From: Phragmites australis
Taxonomy: Eukaryota; Streptophyta; Magnoliopsida; Poales; Poaceae
Direction of reading: 5' to 3'
Assembly (NCBI RefSeq): GCF_958298935.1
Contig: NC_084937.1
Span: 25,119,568 to 25,183,567, forward strand
DNA: 64,000 nucleotides
Shown: one piece after another, positions 46,260 through 58,800 of the stretch
How the letters are laid out: each line of letters opens with the position of its first letter
How positions within the stretch are numbered: the stretch's first letter is position 1
The notes under the pieces: generated by a model
Told to the model about the DNA's origin: nothing
Database searches by the model: none
What the model saw: only the letters and a program-made list of their open reading frames with translations
Translations under genes and position numbers: made by a program

Positions 46260-49200
46260 CGCGGCGTGCTCTGGCTGCTCGTTAGTTCTGCCAATTCTGG
46301 CGGCTGCGCGGCGGCGGCGGCGGTGCCACCTCGTGCAGCAAGCGGCGGTTCAATGGCAGGCGTGACTGGTGGGCTGGGCGAGTTTTCCGTTTGGGGCCAT
46401 GTATGGGCCCGACTTTTTTGGGATTTGTAGGGCTTGGACATGGCCCAAAAACTGGTCTTTGTCTTTGGAGGAAAGGGTCCAAGGGAGATGAGATTGCACT
46501 CATTTGCTATTTGGATCTTTTACTCATGCAACCTTTTGAAAGTACACAATGATTGAAGCGGCAATGGTGGATCAAACTGGGTGGCACAGTGAGCCGTGGA
46601 CCATTTTGAAAATTTACATCAGTTTAAGATCTATATATAGACGTGTAAATTTCTTTTAAGGTAAATTTTAGACTTAATTATATTAGCATGTTAAATTATA
46701 TTAAATTGAATCACCTTTAACTATAATTCTGAATCCACTGTTGTTGAAGCGCATGAATGCGAAGTGGAAGAAGTGTATTTGATCCCCTCAACTCTTACGG
46801 TAGTCTCATTTTTCTCTAAGAACAAAAAAATCAGATATAGCACACCATCAACTATAAAAAATTAGACAATTTATCCCGTAACTCCATTTGAAAGTGATTT
46901 TAGCTGACGTGGCACAAACATGATAGTGGTTTTTGCCACGTTCACTAGTTTTCTATAGAAGGTTGTAACCCAGTCATCAAATTGCAAAAAAAAAAGGTCC
47001 ATATGTCAACCTCTATAGCAAGTGTGAAGTCACTGAGACTATCTTTTGCATGTCAACTTGAATAGCAGTTTTGAAATCAGTTTTTCTCTGCCCACACACG
47101 TCAACGGCGCCATGCAAGACCTACTACTAAACCTTTGTTTTCCAACTACTACGCGTATGCAAGCATTTGCTCACATTGCTTGATATCATCTACCTCGTCG
47201 ACCTTTTATAACTTAGAAATTTATAATCCCAATGGCAAAAATATCTAGCTCAATCATTAGTCGAAGAACTCTCGTTTATCGACAATTCGACATGGCTGCA
47301 AGAATAAACATTCCATATCCTGACAATGCGTTGTCGGTGCTCGATAGAACGTTGCGCCCATGGCGATTGATCGAGATGTAGCAGAGCTAGAGTACATGCC
47401 CTCTCATCAGGCACTGGGAACCAGTAGTATTTTTGTTGCATCCATTTGTTTGCAAAAGCCTATGGGAATCTCTAATTGGTTATGGTCTCATGGAGTCGTG
47501 GCATGACCTGCTTACAGTGAGCTCATGCACGTCCAATCACAGGCTAGTGGTTACTAGGTTGCGCCTGCAATGGCGGACGTGTCGGTGCTGCGTCTGTTCA
47601 TGGTCCTTGCTGATAGAGCTAGCTCAGTACTTGACACCACCTCCTTTCTTCAGGAAACGATATCGGCACAACCGATGTCGAAAACTTTTTTTTCATTGTT
47701 TTTATTGTGAATTCTGCTGATGTAAAATTAGAAAAAGTAAATAGTCGAAGGTGTGTAAATGGGGACCGTTTCGATGTCGAGAACAATGTGTAAAAGATTA
47801 GGTAGCAGCTCTAGAGATCAATTCACATTTCAAGCAACAGTTGTTCGTTGGATGTTAAGAGTAAATGGTGGTAATAGTAACCTACATTCACTTCTGTTGG
47901 GAATAGTTGGGTTTTTTTATGTGTTTATTTGCAAAGAAGTAGTACCTTTGATCAATTACATAGAACAACATGTGTACTATACTTGGTCAGTGGTGGATAC
48001 AGAGAAATTAGGTAGAGAGCTCATCCCTATATGTTGTCCTCTTCCTCCTGTTTTTTTTTTCTTTTTCTCCTTTCTCATCTATAAAAAATATTGTTAGAGA
48101 CTGAGAGCTTCTATTGACTGCGAAACAGCATGAAGCTGACGAGATCCAACTTTTGAACACCACACGCATGTTCTTCGTTCAAACTACTCGACAAATTTTG
48201 CTCAAAAGTTCCAGTACAACTTACTTGCACCAGATGCAGTTAGGATAAATTAGTCTTGCTCAAAAGTAACCCCAAACACGAAACAGCTCATAATCCTTCT
48301 CAATCCTACGCAAATTTGGCTTGTTGTTCCTGTAGATCATCTCTCTCTGATCATAAGAATTTGGTCACACTCACTGACACGTCAGACCATTCAATTGCTA
48401 GTGTTCGTAAGATGACATGGACACACGTGTATGGCGGCATCCCACGTCATCACAAAGTGGAAAGTACTCCGTACTGTTCCAAGAGGACTGTGGGTGGGGT
48501 CCTGTCCACCGCCCCTAGCTCTGGTGCCACGTCACCATCAGGTTCCGGGTCATGGCCTCTAATTATGCTAACTTGTCTCTGTGGCCAGCAATTCCATGGC
48601 GACGTATGTGGCTTCAACCAAAGTTTTTGCTGTTGCAACCATTTTTTCCATGTGAACTTGGCCTTTTAATTCATGTACTTACCGTGTCATCGAACATTGT
48701 CTAAGTTTTGGTAATGCCCGTAACGCTACTTCTCGAGTAAACTTTCTTTATTGTAGTAGAAACTCACTCATGTCTGGATGCTTTTTATTCAACATTAAAT
48801 GGTATTTGTTGGAGTTAATCTCTGATAATATTTTCAGAGTGTACTGAATGATGTGTGTGTGATCAATATTTTTGATAAATATGTGTCAAAAGAAACTTAA
48901 AAACACAAGAAATTATCTAGATTCATATGGAATAAGAGTCATACGTCATATGTATTTTTTATGGTTTAGATGAACTTGTTACAGAATAAATTCTGTTCCT
49001 TTCAATCCCGATCATCCTTCTTTTATATAGTAGGAGACAGATATATACAAACAGATCATAAAAAAACCTGAGACCGAACTAAGACTGACGGAACCAACTA
49101 CTCCTAGCCTATGATAACAAAGGATAGGCATGTTCGCCCTGCTCTGATCGACCGGTATGCCTTGCTCCCGTCACCACGCGCCGCACGCTCTCCTATGAGA

Positions 49201-50700
49201 ACATCCCACTTGCCTGGCCGTCCTCCAGACCCTATCCCATCTGCCCAATAATATCACATATGTCTGCAAGGCCACCCCGTAGAGCACTGCACCTCTGCGC
49301 CGATCACAATTTGCTCGTTGAGAGGAGATATCTGGAGAAGAAAAATACTTAAATGGATATCATTAAATGAGATTAGACGGATTAATTGAGTACCTACCCC
49401 GCGACCAACAATGGTTGATCATGGGGTTTTCTTCTTCGACCAGGGGACTGGTCACGCAGTTGGGTCATAGTCTTGATAATATCAATTGTCAGCTAGAATT
49501 TGCTGATGTGGACTTTATGATAGGGCATCACTTATTTTTTACACCGATAATATTACTATTTCACAAACAAGAATGCCAAGGAGGAACTAATGTCTTCCTA
49601 TTTGAGAAATAATTTTCAAAAACAATTTCAACTGCTTAGGTTTGAGATGAAAACTCAAAAGCACGCAACACACGCACAAACGCCGTGATAAAGTTGATGC
49701 GACGGGAGATCCGAGCGGATATGTGCGCGGGCCCACACTGACAGCCGGCCATGTCGATTTTCTCGGTGATGAGTCACCGATCAGACCATCCTAATGGCCA
49801 TGGTGGATGTACGAAAGGCGAAAGCTTCTCGTCATTTTCCATATCATCTCGACATCTAAATGGCCGAGCATAGAGCAAGGAAAACGACATACACAAAAAG
49901 AAGAAGAAGTTCGAGTGGCTCTTGTAACTTGCTAAAATCTCATGAAAAGAAAGCTGCCCACCTCTTGCATTCTCTGCTGCCGCTATCGCCGATGATCAGA
50001 AGGGCTAGAGGTGTAAACCGGTGAATACAAGAGTATGCACTAACTCTCTTTAATTTAATTAATAACAATATGTTTTTCAAATTAAGTAAAATTTTAGAAA
50101 ATTAATATAATTAGTTAAACTAAAAAGAGTCAGTAGTTACCTTAGATTACTTAATTTGTATCTATAGCGCTGTTTGACACGCATAATTTTTTTTAAAACT
50201 TTTTTGGAATTTGATTGTTTCTCGTGAAATTTCTATAAGTTCTTGTATATCGCCAACGTATAAAACATCAAAGCAAGCTGGAGAAGAAATAAGAGCACTT
50301 GTAGAAATGAACTTGTACTTTGGATTGCCACAAGTTTGTATATTTCACTTCACTATGCGAAATCAAAGCATTTTTGCACAATTCTTGGGGTGGACCGCCC
50401 TTGAATTAGCTGCCATGTGATCGTTCAACTTTTGGTAACAATGATCTACGCTGGTTTTGCCGAGGTGATAATGAGGTGCCATGCTGCCCCATTGCGGTGT
50501 ACCACAAATGAGTGTAACCTCGCTGTCTTGCTGATGAAATCCTTACCTGCCTTTTTCCATTATTTTGCAAGACAAAGTCGATCCCCGGACAACCATCAAA
50601 TATTTGTATGCTAGCTTTTAGATAAAGGTGCATTCCTAATCTCTAAAGCTACAACACGAACTCCAAAGTTGATAGAGGGTCTCAATTTGCTGTGATGGTA
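46260..50700. other. Intergenic region, no gene recognised
   Basis: Mostly AT-rich. ORFs at 47433-48097 and 48256-48669 lack any recognisable domain or exon structure. A C-rich stretch at 49130-49330 resembles retrotransposon-derived sequence but could not be delimited. Confidence 0.45.
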
Positions 50701-50705
50701 TATTA

Positions 50706-51280
50706 TCGCTGATGGCCTCTCGCGGTTTACCGGTCAGAAGACTACACTCCTACTGAACCGGTTCAGGTTCAAGTCCTGACACCTCTTTAAGATAAATGGG
50801 GGATTGTCTGCCTCTCCGATCTTTCATTTGCCAAGACTCTTGTAGTCTACTGCGCTCTCATTGAACCGGCTTGGATTCGAATCCTGACATCTTCTTAAGA
50901 TAAAATCAGGGAGCTATCTATCTGCTCCTCTGATCTTTCATTTGTCAACTCACGGTCCACCGATCAGATAACTACGTTTTCACTGAACTGGCTTATGTTC
51001 GAGTCTTGGTACCTCCTTAAGATAAAATCAGGGAGCTATCTACTCCTCTGATCTTTCATTCGCCAACTCACGGTCTACCGATAAGAGAACTACATTTTCA
51101 CTGAACTGGCTTATGTTTGAGTCTTGGCACCTCCTTAAGATAAATCGAGAGGTTGTCTGCCTCTCTGATCTTTCATTTACCAAGACTCTAGTTATCATCA
51201 GAGGACTGCGTTCTCACTGAACCGGTCTAATTCGACTCCTGACACCTCTTAAGATAAATCGAGGGTCTGTATACCCCTTG
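50706..51280 (+). repeat. Tandem array of five ~115-bp tRNA/SINE-like units
   Basis: Four internal boundaries are marked by TCTTTCATTT at about 50819, 50934, 51052 and 51168. Each unit has a run like CACTGAACCGG, a tRNA B-box-like segment (GGTTCAAGTCC in unit 1, GATTCGAATCC in unit 2, TGTTCGAGTCT in unit 3), then CACCTCCTTAAGATAAA and a T/C-rich end. The B-box similarity and the CTCCTTAA-type tail recall the dispersed SINE-like copy at 58402. No full tRNA cloverleaf can be folded, so this is not a tRNA gene. Confidence 0.7.
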
Positions 51281-53190
51281 ATTTTTTATTTTTTTTAAAT
51301 CTTATTGCTGATGAACTTCCAAGCTTGACACACGCAAGCGCTTAATTAACCCGGGAGAAGACACTGGTTAGAATTATGATTTATTTATTTGGTTGGAAAT
51401 AGGTTTGGTTTTCTGCCTGAACGGTACACATGAAAGCCGTACCAAATTTTGGCACGCCAAACTCGGAGCGGCCGAGTTGTCTGCCCATGTTTTGAACAAC
51501 TTTGGCTGCCTTATTGCAATTTTTGGCGTCAAACCAAACATGCTCTAAATTCGCTGTAGCACCTAGGCGAATCCAATCCTTGGAAACAAGAAAAACTATC
51601 TCCACATGTCCATTTTGCTTTTCTCTGGTTCAACTACAAATTATGATCGAGGAGGCAGGGTTTAGTATCATAATACTAATATCTCATTCGAACATACCAA
51701 GCTACAGAAAACAAAATTATCACATGAACCAAAATTTGTTAAACAAAATTATCACATGAACCAAAATACTTTCGCCCCCTTTTGGTTAAATTCATTACGA
51801 CCTTGGCTTTGTCATCTACACCCATATCGCATCGCAGCAGCAAATTGGCCCCTAAATTTATACACGCATCGGAAAACAAACAAAAAACTAAATAGATATA
51901 CCGTTCAAAAAGTCCTTCAATTCTAGCCATAGATGGTCACCTACCTTGATATGCACATTCGCCGGCTCCAATTGCGTTGTCTGCACGCGAAAGCCGGCAG
52001 CCGTATCTGTTCATGCCACCTCTCTAATCTCGTACGAACAAAACACTAATCAACCTGCTCCCCTAATCAAAGCTCCGGAATCTCTCTTGCTGATTTGGCT
52101 GCCGGGGAGGTGATAGATCGAACGGGCGGCCAGACGAGGCAGATAACTACGGGCCCCAAGGACGGCGTAGAACGTGCAGGAACAATGAGATGCACACCCC
52201 AAAGCCCTGCACGCACCGAGCACGACAACGAAGGCTACAACTCAAAAGCTCCACTTGCCACCTGCACAAGTGGCCGCTTGCAGTATTTCCTTTTTTACCG
52301 TCCGTGATTGAGTTATGTTGCTGTTACCTGACAAAGCTTTACAAAGCTCTAGCATGAGACCTGTTTATTTCAAATTGTAAAATCTAGATTGTGATCAAAA
52401 TCTAAAATTCAGCTATAACAATCCAGCAATCCGTTTTTCACCAGATTATAACCATCCACGATACAGCTTTTACAATCCAAAATTTAAAATCTAGCTTCTT
52501 ACAATCCACAATCTACAAGCTGCTTTTCACAATTTTCAGCTGAAACAAATAAATCCTAAATCTCGCTATACAGTGGTTGATCTAGAGTCAGGAAGTATGA
52601 GCTCTTTCTCTTGTGCCTCATCTACTATCTTTTTATCTTTTTTTTTTCTTCTTTCTCCACTTTTTCTTTTTTTTTCCTATTCCATTCTAAAAAATTGACT
52701 CAACGACGGATTCACCAAGAGGGCAGGGGCTCAAGTGACCGCTTTGAACTATTTTTTCGCTGCCAAAATAGCTTTGAGAGTCGTGGCGAAAGCGAAGCCC
52801 TCTCTCTGTGCCATACACGGCGAAGCTCTAACAAATACTCTAGCGTGAATCTCAAAGCCGATTCGACAGCATGTGCAGGGTGGATCCAAGAACCGTTGGC
52901 CACCGCGGCGAGATTCGGCCAGCTCTCACTTGGCCCTTTCTTGGCACGTTGATCGATTTACCTGTGCATCTGTGATCACCTTTAGTCTCTCTCACAGTTT
53001 CACTTGCCCTGTTGAGCGAAATAAACAAGACGCCGTGCACACCACCCCCTTCGGACCATTTCCATGTGTGCATGTACAGCTCTCAAGATTCCTGATCATG
53101 AATCATGATACCAACGACAGCTCTTCTCTAGACCAGCTTTTCTTTTCTTTTTGCGCCGAGTGTCCCCTTGTGTTCTCCCCATTTTGGCCT
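51281..53190. other. Intergenic region
   Basis: No gene recognised. AACCAAAATTTGTTAAAC-type sequence at about 51727-51765 contains a short direct repeat (AAAATTATCACATGAACC). Pyrimidine-rich tract at 52600-52690. Confidence 0.45.
52358..52560. mobile_element. MITE-like element, about 200 bp
   Basis: The left end GACCTGTTTATTTCAAATTG and the inverse of the right end (GGATTTATTTGTTTCAGC) are similar. The interior has several copies of ACAATCCA/AATCTAGATT-type sequence. Borders are approximate and no target duplication was established. Confidence 0.4.
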
Positions 53191-53201
53191 TCCAGGGGCT
53201 C

Positions 53202-53209
53202 TATATATA
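53202..53209 (+). promoter_or_regulatory. TATA box of the acidic-protein gene
   Basis: TATATATAG within GGGGCTCTATATATAGCCCC, about 145 bp before the ATG at 53348. The transcription start would fall near 53235. Confidence 0.7.
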
Positions 53210-53347
53210 GCCCCCCCGGTCTCAGCGCATTGCTTCACACAAACACAGCTCGATCCCATCCTCCGATCAATCACTCCAGCTCAGTCCTAGCTCTAGCTAG
53301 GCAACTAGCCACTCTTCGCGTACTAGTTAACCTTCAGATCATCACCA

Positions 53348-53973
53348 ATGGCCACTGCCGAGGTAGCTCGATCATCATATATGATAAATATGCTGGATCG
53401 TTTCGATCTTTTGATTCTACTTTGATCTCCGCGCTTGTGAATGTTTTGTGATTTTCATTGCTCATCTTGATGAGCTTGATTCTATTACAACAATGGACTA
53501 AACCAAGACTAAGCGTGGTGCTAACAAATATTGTATGACCCCGTCGTGCACACGTGCAGGTCCAGACCCCGACCACTGTGGTGACTGAGGAGGCGCCCGC
53601 GGTGGAGACCGCGCCGCCGGCCGTCGTGGCCGAGGAGACTCCCGCACCGGCCGAGGAGGCTGCCCCCGCCGAGGTCGAGGCCAAGGAGGAAAAGCCAGCT
53701 GCCGCGGTCGAAGCGGAGGCGCCCAAGGAGCCCGAGCCTGAAACTGCCGAGCCCGAGGCCAAGGAGCCGGAGCCAGCCGTGGCGGAGGCTGAGGCAGCGG
53801 CAGAGCCGGCGGCGACTGAGGAGGTGAAGGAGGAGGCAGCCGCTGCTGCCGAGCCGGAGCCAGCAGACGCCGCGCCAGAGTCGGCTGCTCCTGCTGCCGA
53901 GGCACCGGCGCAGGAGGAGGCACCCGCCGCGGCCGAGCCAGCTGCAGCGGAGGCCGAGAAGGCCAGCGAGTGA
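53348..53973 (+). CDS. Acidic Ala/Glu/Pro-rich protein, two exons
   Basis: Exon 1 (53348-53362) encodes only MATAE. After a 197-bp GT-AG intron, exon 2 (53560-53973) continues VQTPTTVVTEEAPAVET. The protein has 142 residues, almost entirely Ala, Glu, Pro, Val and Lys, ending EAEKASE. It has no signal peptide, membrane segment or folded domain; it should be disordered and very acidic. Small MAT-EV... proteins of this composition are known in plants, some called stress- or salt-related, but I cannot assign a function. A good TATA box, a spliced five-codon exon and a plausible 3' UTR make the gene credible despite low complexity. The antisense Arg-rich ORFs are shadows. Confidence 0.75.
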
Positions 53974-55829
53974 GGCCGCGCGCCCGAGCGCGCACGCGCC
54001 CAGGGAGATGGCTCGGCGTCGCGTGCCCTGTGCCGTGGCGGCGTGGCACGGCGGTGGCATGGCAGCCGCGCACGTACATGGCACGGGTTCGCTGCTTAGT
54101 ATGCTACGGTCACCGGTGTGTGCAGTAAAAGCTTAGCTGTGTTGTTTTGGCCTGTTGGGTTGCGATGACTGGAGTGGCGTGGGCTAGAATAAAGTGTGTC
54201 GCGGGTCGTGGGGCCCAGTGTCAGTGACGCGGACCCTCATGCCTGCCGTTGCAGCTTGTGTTACTTGTCTGTTGGTTCATGTAAGGATGTTATGCTTGTG
54301 TTAACGTTTTGATTGGTTCCACTGCGTCATGTGATCTGATCTGGAGCTAATTATCCATCAGTAAACCTGCGAGCTCTTTTTTCTTTTTCTTTTTTGCGAA
54401 TGTGAACCTGCGAGCTCGTACAAGCCTGAGCATCCATCACCTATCCAGCGCCATGTGATTCAATCTCCAGCCGATCAGTTTGGTATGCATCGAAGCACAG
54501 GACTCGTCGTGCTGTCGGCAGATGCGTGCGTACTCCCTCCCGCTGCTTGTCTGCATGAATATTTCAGTTTGGTACGCGTGGATCATGATTCATGAACGCC
54601 GAGTCCGTCCACCTAGCTGCACTGCAACGCGGGCCTGCAAAACTTTCACCACGCAGACGTCAAGTGTCCTGCTTGGCCTTGATCCCTGCAGCTCCAAAGG
54701 AACAACGCTCACGTGAGTTTGTTCACCAGTGGCCTTCATCGGCGGCTTGGGACTTTCGGAGGGCGCATTGCCAACATCTCAGTGGTTGCTCCCGGGGTTC
54801 TCAAGTAGCCGAGCACAGCCACGAACGGTGGTCACCCAGTCGACAGATCTCGTATTTTTCATGCTTATATTCGGTGCGGTGTCCGAAAAGCACCGTGACT
54901 AGGCCCATAGTTGGCTTGTTCCATCTTTGTCACTCCATCGGTACGGTAGAGTCACAGCCCCAGCCCCAGCCCCGAATCCAAATGGACAATGAATCGAAGG
55001 GTACTTCAGGTGCCAAGGAAATATTCGTTCGGCACAACGGGAATTCACTAACAGCTGACTCAAAATATCTTAGCTTCGCTGGAACACGCAGGAAACACAA
55101 GCGCAGTATCCAGTAGACTAGGCATCCGGTTGCATTGAGCATACGCATACATTTACGATTCCCATACCCAAAAAATGGTTGTGATCCAGAATTTCAGATA
55201 CCAAAGCGCTGGGTATGGTTATGGCTGAAGAACCCAGTGCTAGGCCATTTCTCAGCAAATCTCTGCCGGTAATGAACATCAATTACGAGCAAAACAAGCC
55301 CAGGAATTACCTGAAAACTGGCGGATTACTGCTACAAGAAATTGAAAACTGGCCAAAAGGAATTACCCGTAGTCAACTTCCTTCCAAAATACACCTCATC
55401 GGCAGCTTCCAAGTTCCAAACTCCAAACGGCAGAGCGACAAGCCATTGCAATGACCTGTATTGGCATGGGGTTCAGCCGTTCACTGGTAGCCGGGGCTTA
55501 GTCAGTACAATGCTGCTACATGCATCTGTTGTTACATTGGTACCAGCTTGACCACACAGGATCACATTGGGCCCATTTCACCTCTTTAGTAATAAAAAAA
55601 GAAAAAGAAAACGGCAAATGAGGAAGGGAAAGGAGCCTGCTTTCTACCAATGCCACCTACATTAGATTAAATGGCTCAGAGCACCAATTTGCCATAAATG
55701 CAAAACAAACTAAGACAGCCTATTACCTTAAAGCTCTAGTAACATATTCAATGAGATAGTAGGATACTAGGATGTCACTAACTACGATATGTACAAAATA
55801 TACGAATTTGGGCTACATAAGGACAGCAA
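53974..55829. other. 3' flanks of the acidic-protein gene and UPL5 (convergent)
   Basis: The first ~350 bp are a likely 3' UTR. The rest has no recognised gene; the 174-aa ORF at 54592-55116 shows no domain or conserved composition. Confidence 0.5.
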
Positions 55830-58800
55830 CTACCATGTACCGAAGCTGCAGCTCACATGCTCTTGTGTGATCTTTTGCAGCTGGTTTTCCATCACTTTTA
55901 AGGATGCATAAGGAGGGAGGCAAAGACGGTAGAAGCAGGTCTGCGATGATGGTAGACGGTCGGGTGAATCAGATGTCTTGTATATGTACAATTTTGAGCT
56001 CAGCCCACAAAAGCCATCTGATGGTAAATACTTCACTGAAGTCCAGAAGAAGAGGAGTTGCCTCTGTTGCTCAATTGGCATGTGCTCGACAACCTGCAGT
56101 GTGAATAAATAAACATCGAAGCATGCAGAAAACTGATTGGTAATGCATATTGGAGCTGCTCGATAAAAAAGATATAGATTTCAACTGAGTTTCTCGGCAG
56201 ATATGCATGCAAGATAACATGTGACATCTATTGTTTGATAGCAGTGCTCTAACAAGGGACATCTATTGTTGATACATGTTAGGGTAAACACCGCCGGGAG
56301 GATAGCCGGGCGGTGTCAGCTGCTAGGGGAGGGATTAGATTATAGATTGGAGAGACTTAGAATATTAGAATATTGGGGGAGACTAGATTAATTCTTCTTG
56401 CTTTATTTGATCTAGGCGCAATGCCACATATATACAGCCGGCAAGGGAGTATCCCAGCCGGCCTACAAGCAGGGGCGAAGCCAAATGGGCCGTGGGGGGT
56501 GCAAATGCACCCACAACAAAAACAAATTTCAGCGCTAATCATCACATATTTACCACACATGCACCTCCCACAGCCCAGTGTGAAGCACGAGCAGGCCAAT
56601 ATCCAGTCAGGCAACTAGCGAACGGCCCAGCGTCAACTAAGCCCGAGCTGGTTGAGGGGAAAACACTAGTGATCCAAGCATGTGTGATGTAGTGAGGCCC
56701 GAGGCCGTGACTCGTGGGCTAATTAATCTATCGATGATTGAGCATCCATCGATGTGTCCTCTTTCTTTCTCCTGCTGCTGGCTGCTGTCGTAGGCCGCTT
56801 GCCCTTTCTGCTAGTCGCCCGTGCGGCCGTGGCGATGCCCTCATAATCTCATCGTCGGTCGCCACAGCCCGGAGGATGGCTGCGCCTCCCTCCGTCCCTC
56901 GCTGGCTGCCGTGTCACGGCTGCCTGCAGTCGCCCATCGCCCATTGATTGCAAAAGGCCAGAACCAATGTTTGCTTCTAAAGTTCCAATTCTCCCTATTT
57001 CTTTCAAGCAAAGCCCCTAAGTTTGCAAGATAAAGTTTCAATCATCCAATTATTGCTTGTGACTATCTAGATTATAGGGGTAGGTTGCATATCCTGCGAA
57101 ATCAGGATCCAATTTGGGTTCAAATTGGGGAGTTTTTGGGGATTTTTTTTGTGGGGATAGATAGGCTAGTGTTCTACGGAAACTAGGTACAGATAAGAAC
57201 TATTTGGGAATCATTCGTCATGGATTTTCTCATTAGGAACTCGGTTTATATGGCTTGATTATTGTCAATTAAGGTTCAGATAGATTTTAGGGTTCCAAAT
57301 TGGTTGAACATGACATTATGGCATCTGAATTACTAATAATGTCTAATTAAGTTACCAACTAATTGATAGCATCCAAATTTCCTATACCCATTCCCTGCGC
57401 AGATCTGAGTTAAATATTTATCAAGGCTTAGAAATTGTTACTGTCAATGGACATTTGGATATGGTGTATGCTTTCAAGAATTCAATCATTCAAAGATGAG
57501 GTCATAATTTTGATGGTAAATTGCCTTTTTTATGTTTAGTATTACTGAAAAAAAAATCATGGTTATGATTGTATCATGTCTCATATTGTCATGTGTATCG
57601 TTTATATTTCGTGTAGTGAGGTATATGAGGTGCTGAAAATGCATATGTGAGCTCTAGGCTCGAACACAATAATCTTAAGGATGCAATAAGTCCATAAATG
57701 TATAGTTTTCATGGTAAGGTTACCTCAATATCAACCTCTATTATTTTGCATATCATTTCTCTATTTATACAAAAAATTATATAACCGTTTAATATGTATA
57801 TCCTTGTTTTCTAGAAAATACCGTTTTACCATATAAGTATTGGCGTATTCGTATCACATATCATCCCGTAGTGGCTAAGTGGCGCACCCCCCTTGCTTCG
57901 GCTCTAGCTTCACCACTGCCTACAAGTCCCGATTCAAACCCACCTCTATCTCTAATTCTTATCCTGATTTAAACTAACTAATCCTATCTATCTCCTAAAC
58001 CGATTTAAACCAAACTAGACTCTTATCTCTAAAACGGACTGATTTTATCTCCTAAACCGACTAGACTCTTCTTGCTGTGCGGCTACTGTTCGCGCGTGAA
58101 CAGTAATCATGCACATAGGAATACACTTCCGCAATCCACTACATCTAAAACTCTGGTTGATATCAGGCAACGGCACCAGCTCCTGACTATTGTTGATGGA
58201 AGATCTTACCAGGATGCATCCGCAACATGAGAATAGTTGTTTGGTTGTTCTCATCTCACTTACACAAGGATCAACAAGGATTGCATGAGGTAACAGAACA
58301 AGAGTTCTACAAAATGTTGATATCAGTGATTGTTTATTTGTTATAGAGCTGCTAAAAGGTAGATGGGGCAATCAGGTACTGTAGATGCTAACACATACAA
58401 ACCCATGTGACCTAATGGTAGAGAACAAGGTTGTGGTGGTTGAGGTATTGGGTTCAACTCGGGCACTCTCCTTAAAATTTAAGATGCACAGTGTTCCTCC
58501 TATGTATTATCGGGTTTTTTTTTTCAAAATACAAAGCCAACATATTACTGGTTAACAGAGTCTTGTTAGTGAACCTAACATACAATGTCATCAATTGATG
58601 ATTTGACGTACCGTAGCACCAAGGGTACAGGCTTTGGTTGGTAGCTTGTATCGATAAGGCTTAAGATATGACAAAGGATGAAGTGGGAACTAGTGAACTA
58701 CAAATTTCAAGGGCAACAAAACAAATCCTTGAATGGTGGGCCTGGACAAGTAGTGCAATTCACCATGAGATCAACTAAACACGCCATAACACTAAAGTCA

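Noticed and set aside
45545..46285. 246-residue plus-strand ORF over JmjC copy 2
   Set aside because: Antisense shadow of the GC-rich JmjC exon.
50706..51280. CRISPR-like array because of regular ~115-bp spacing
   Set aside because: Plant nuclear DNA. The whole unit repeats with no distinct short repeat and unique spacer, and no cas genes are present.
53498..54084. Two minus-strand Arg/Pro- and Gly/Leu-rich ORFs over the acidic-protein gene
   Set aside because: Direct antisense of Ala/Glu/Pro codons; the sense strand has TATA box, intron and stop in the right order.
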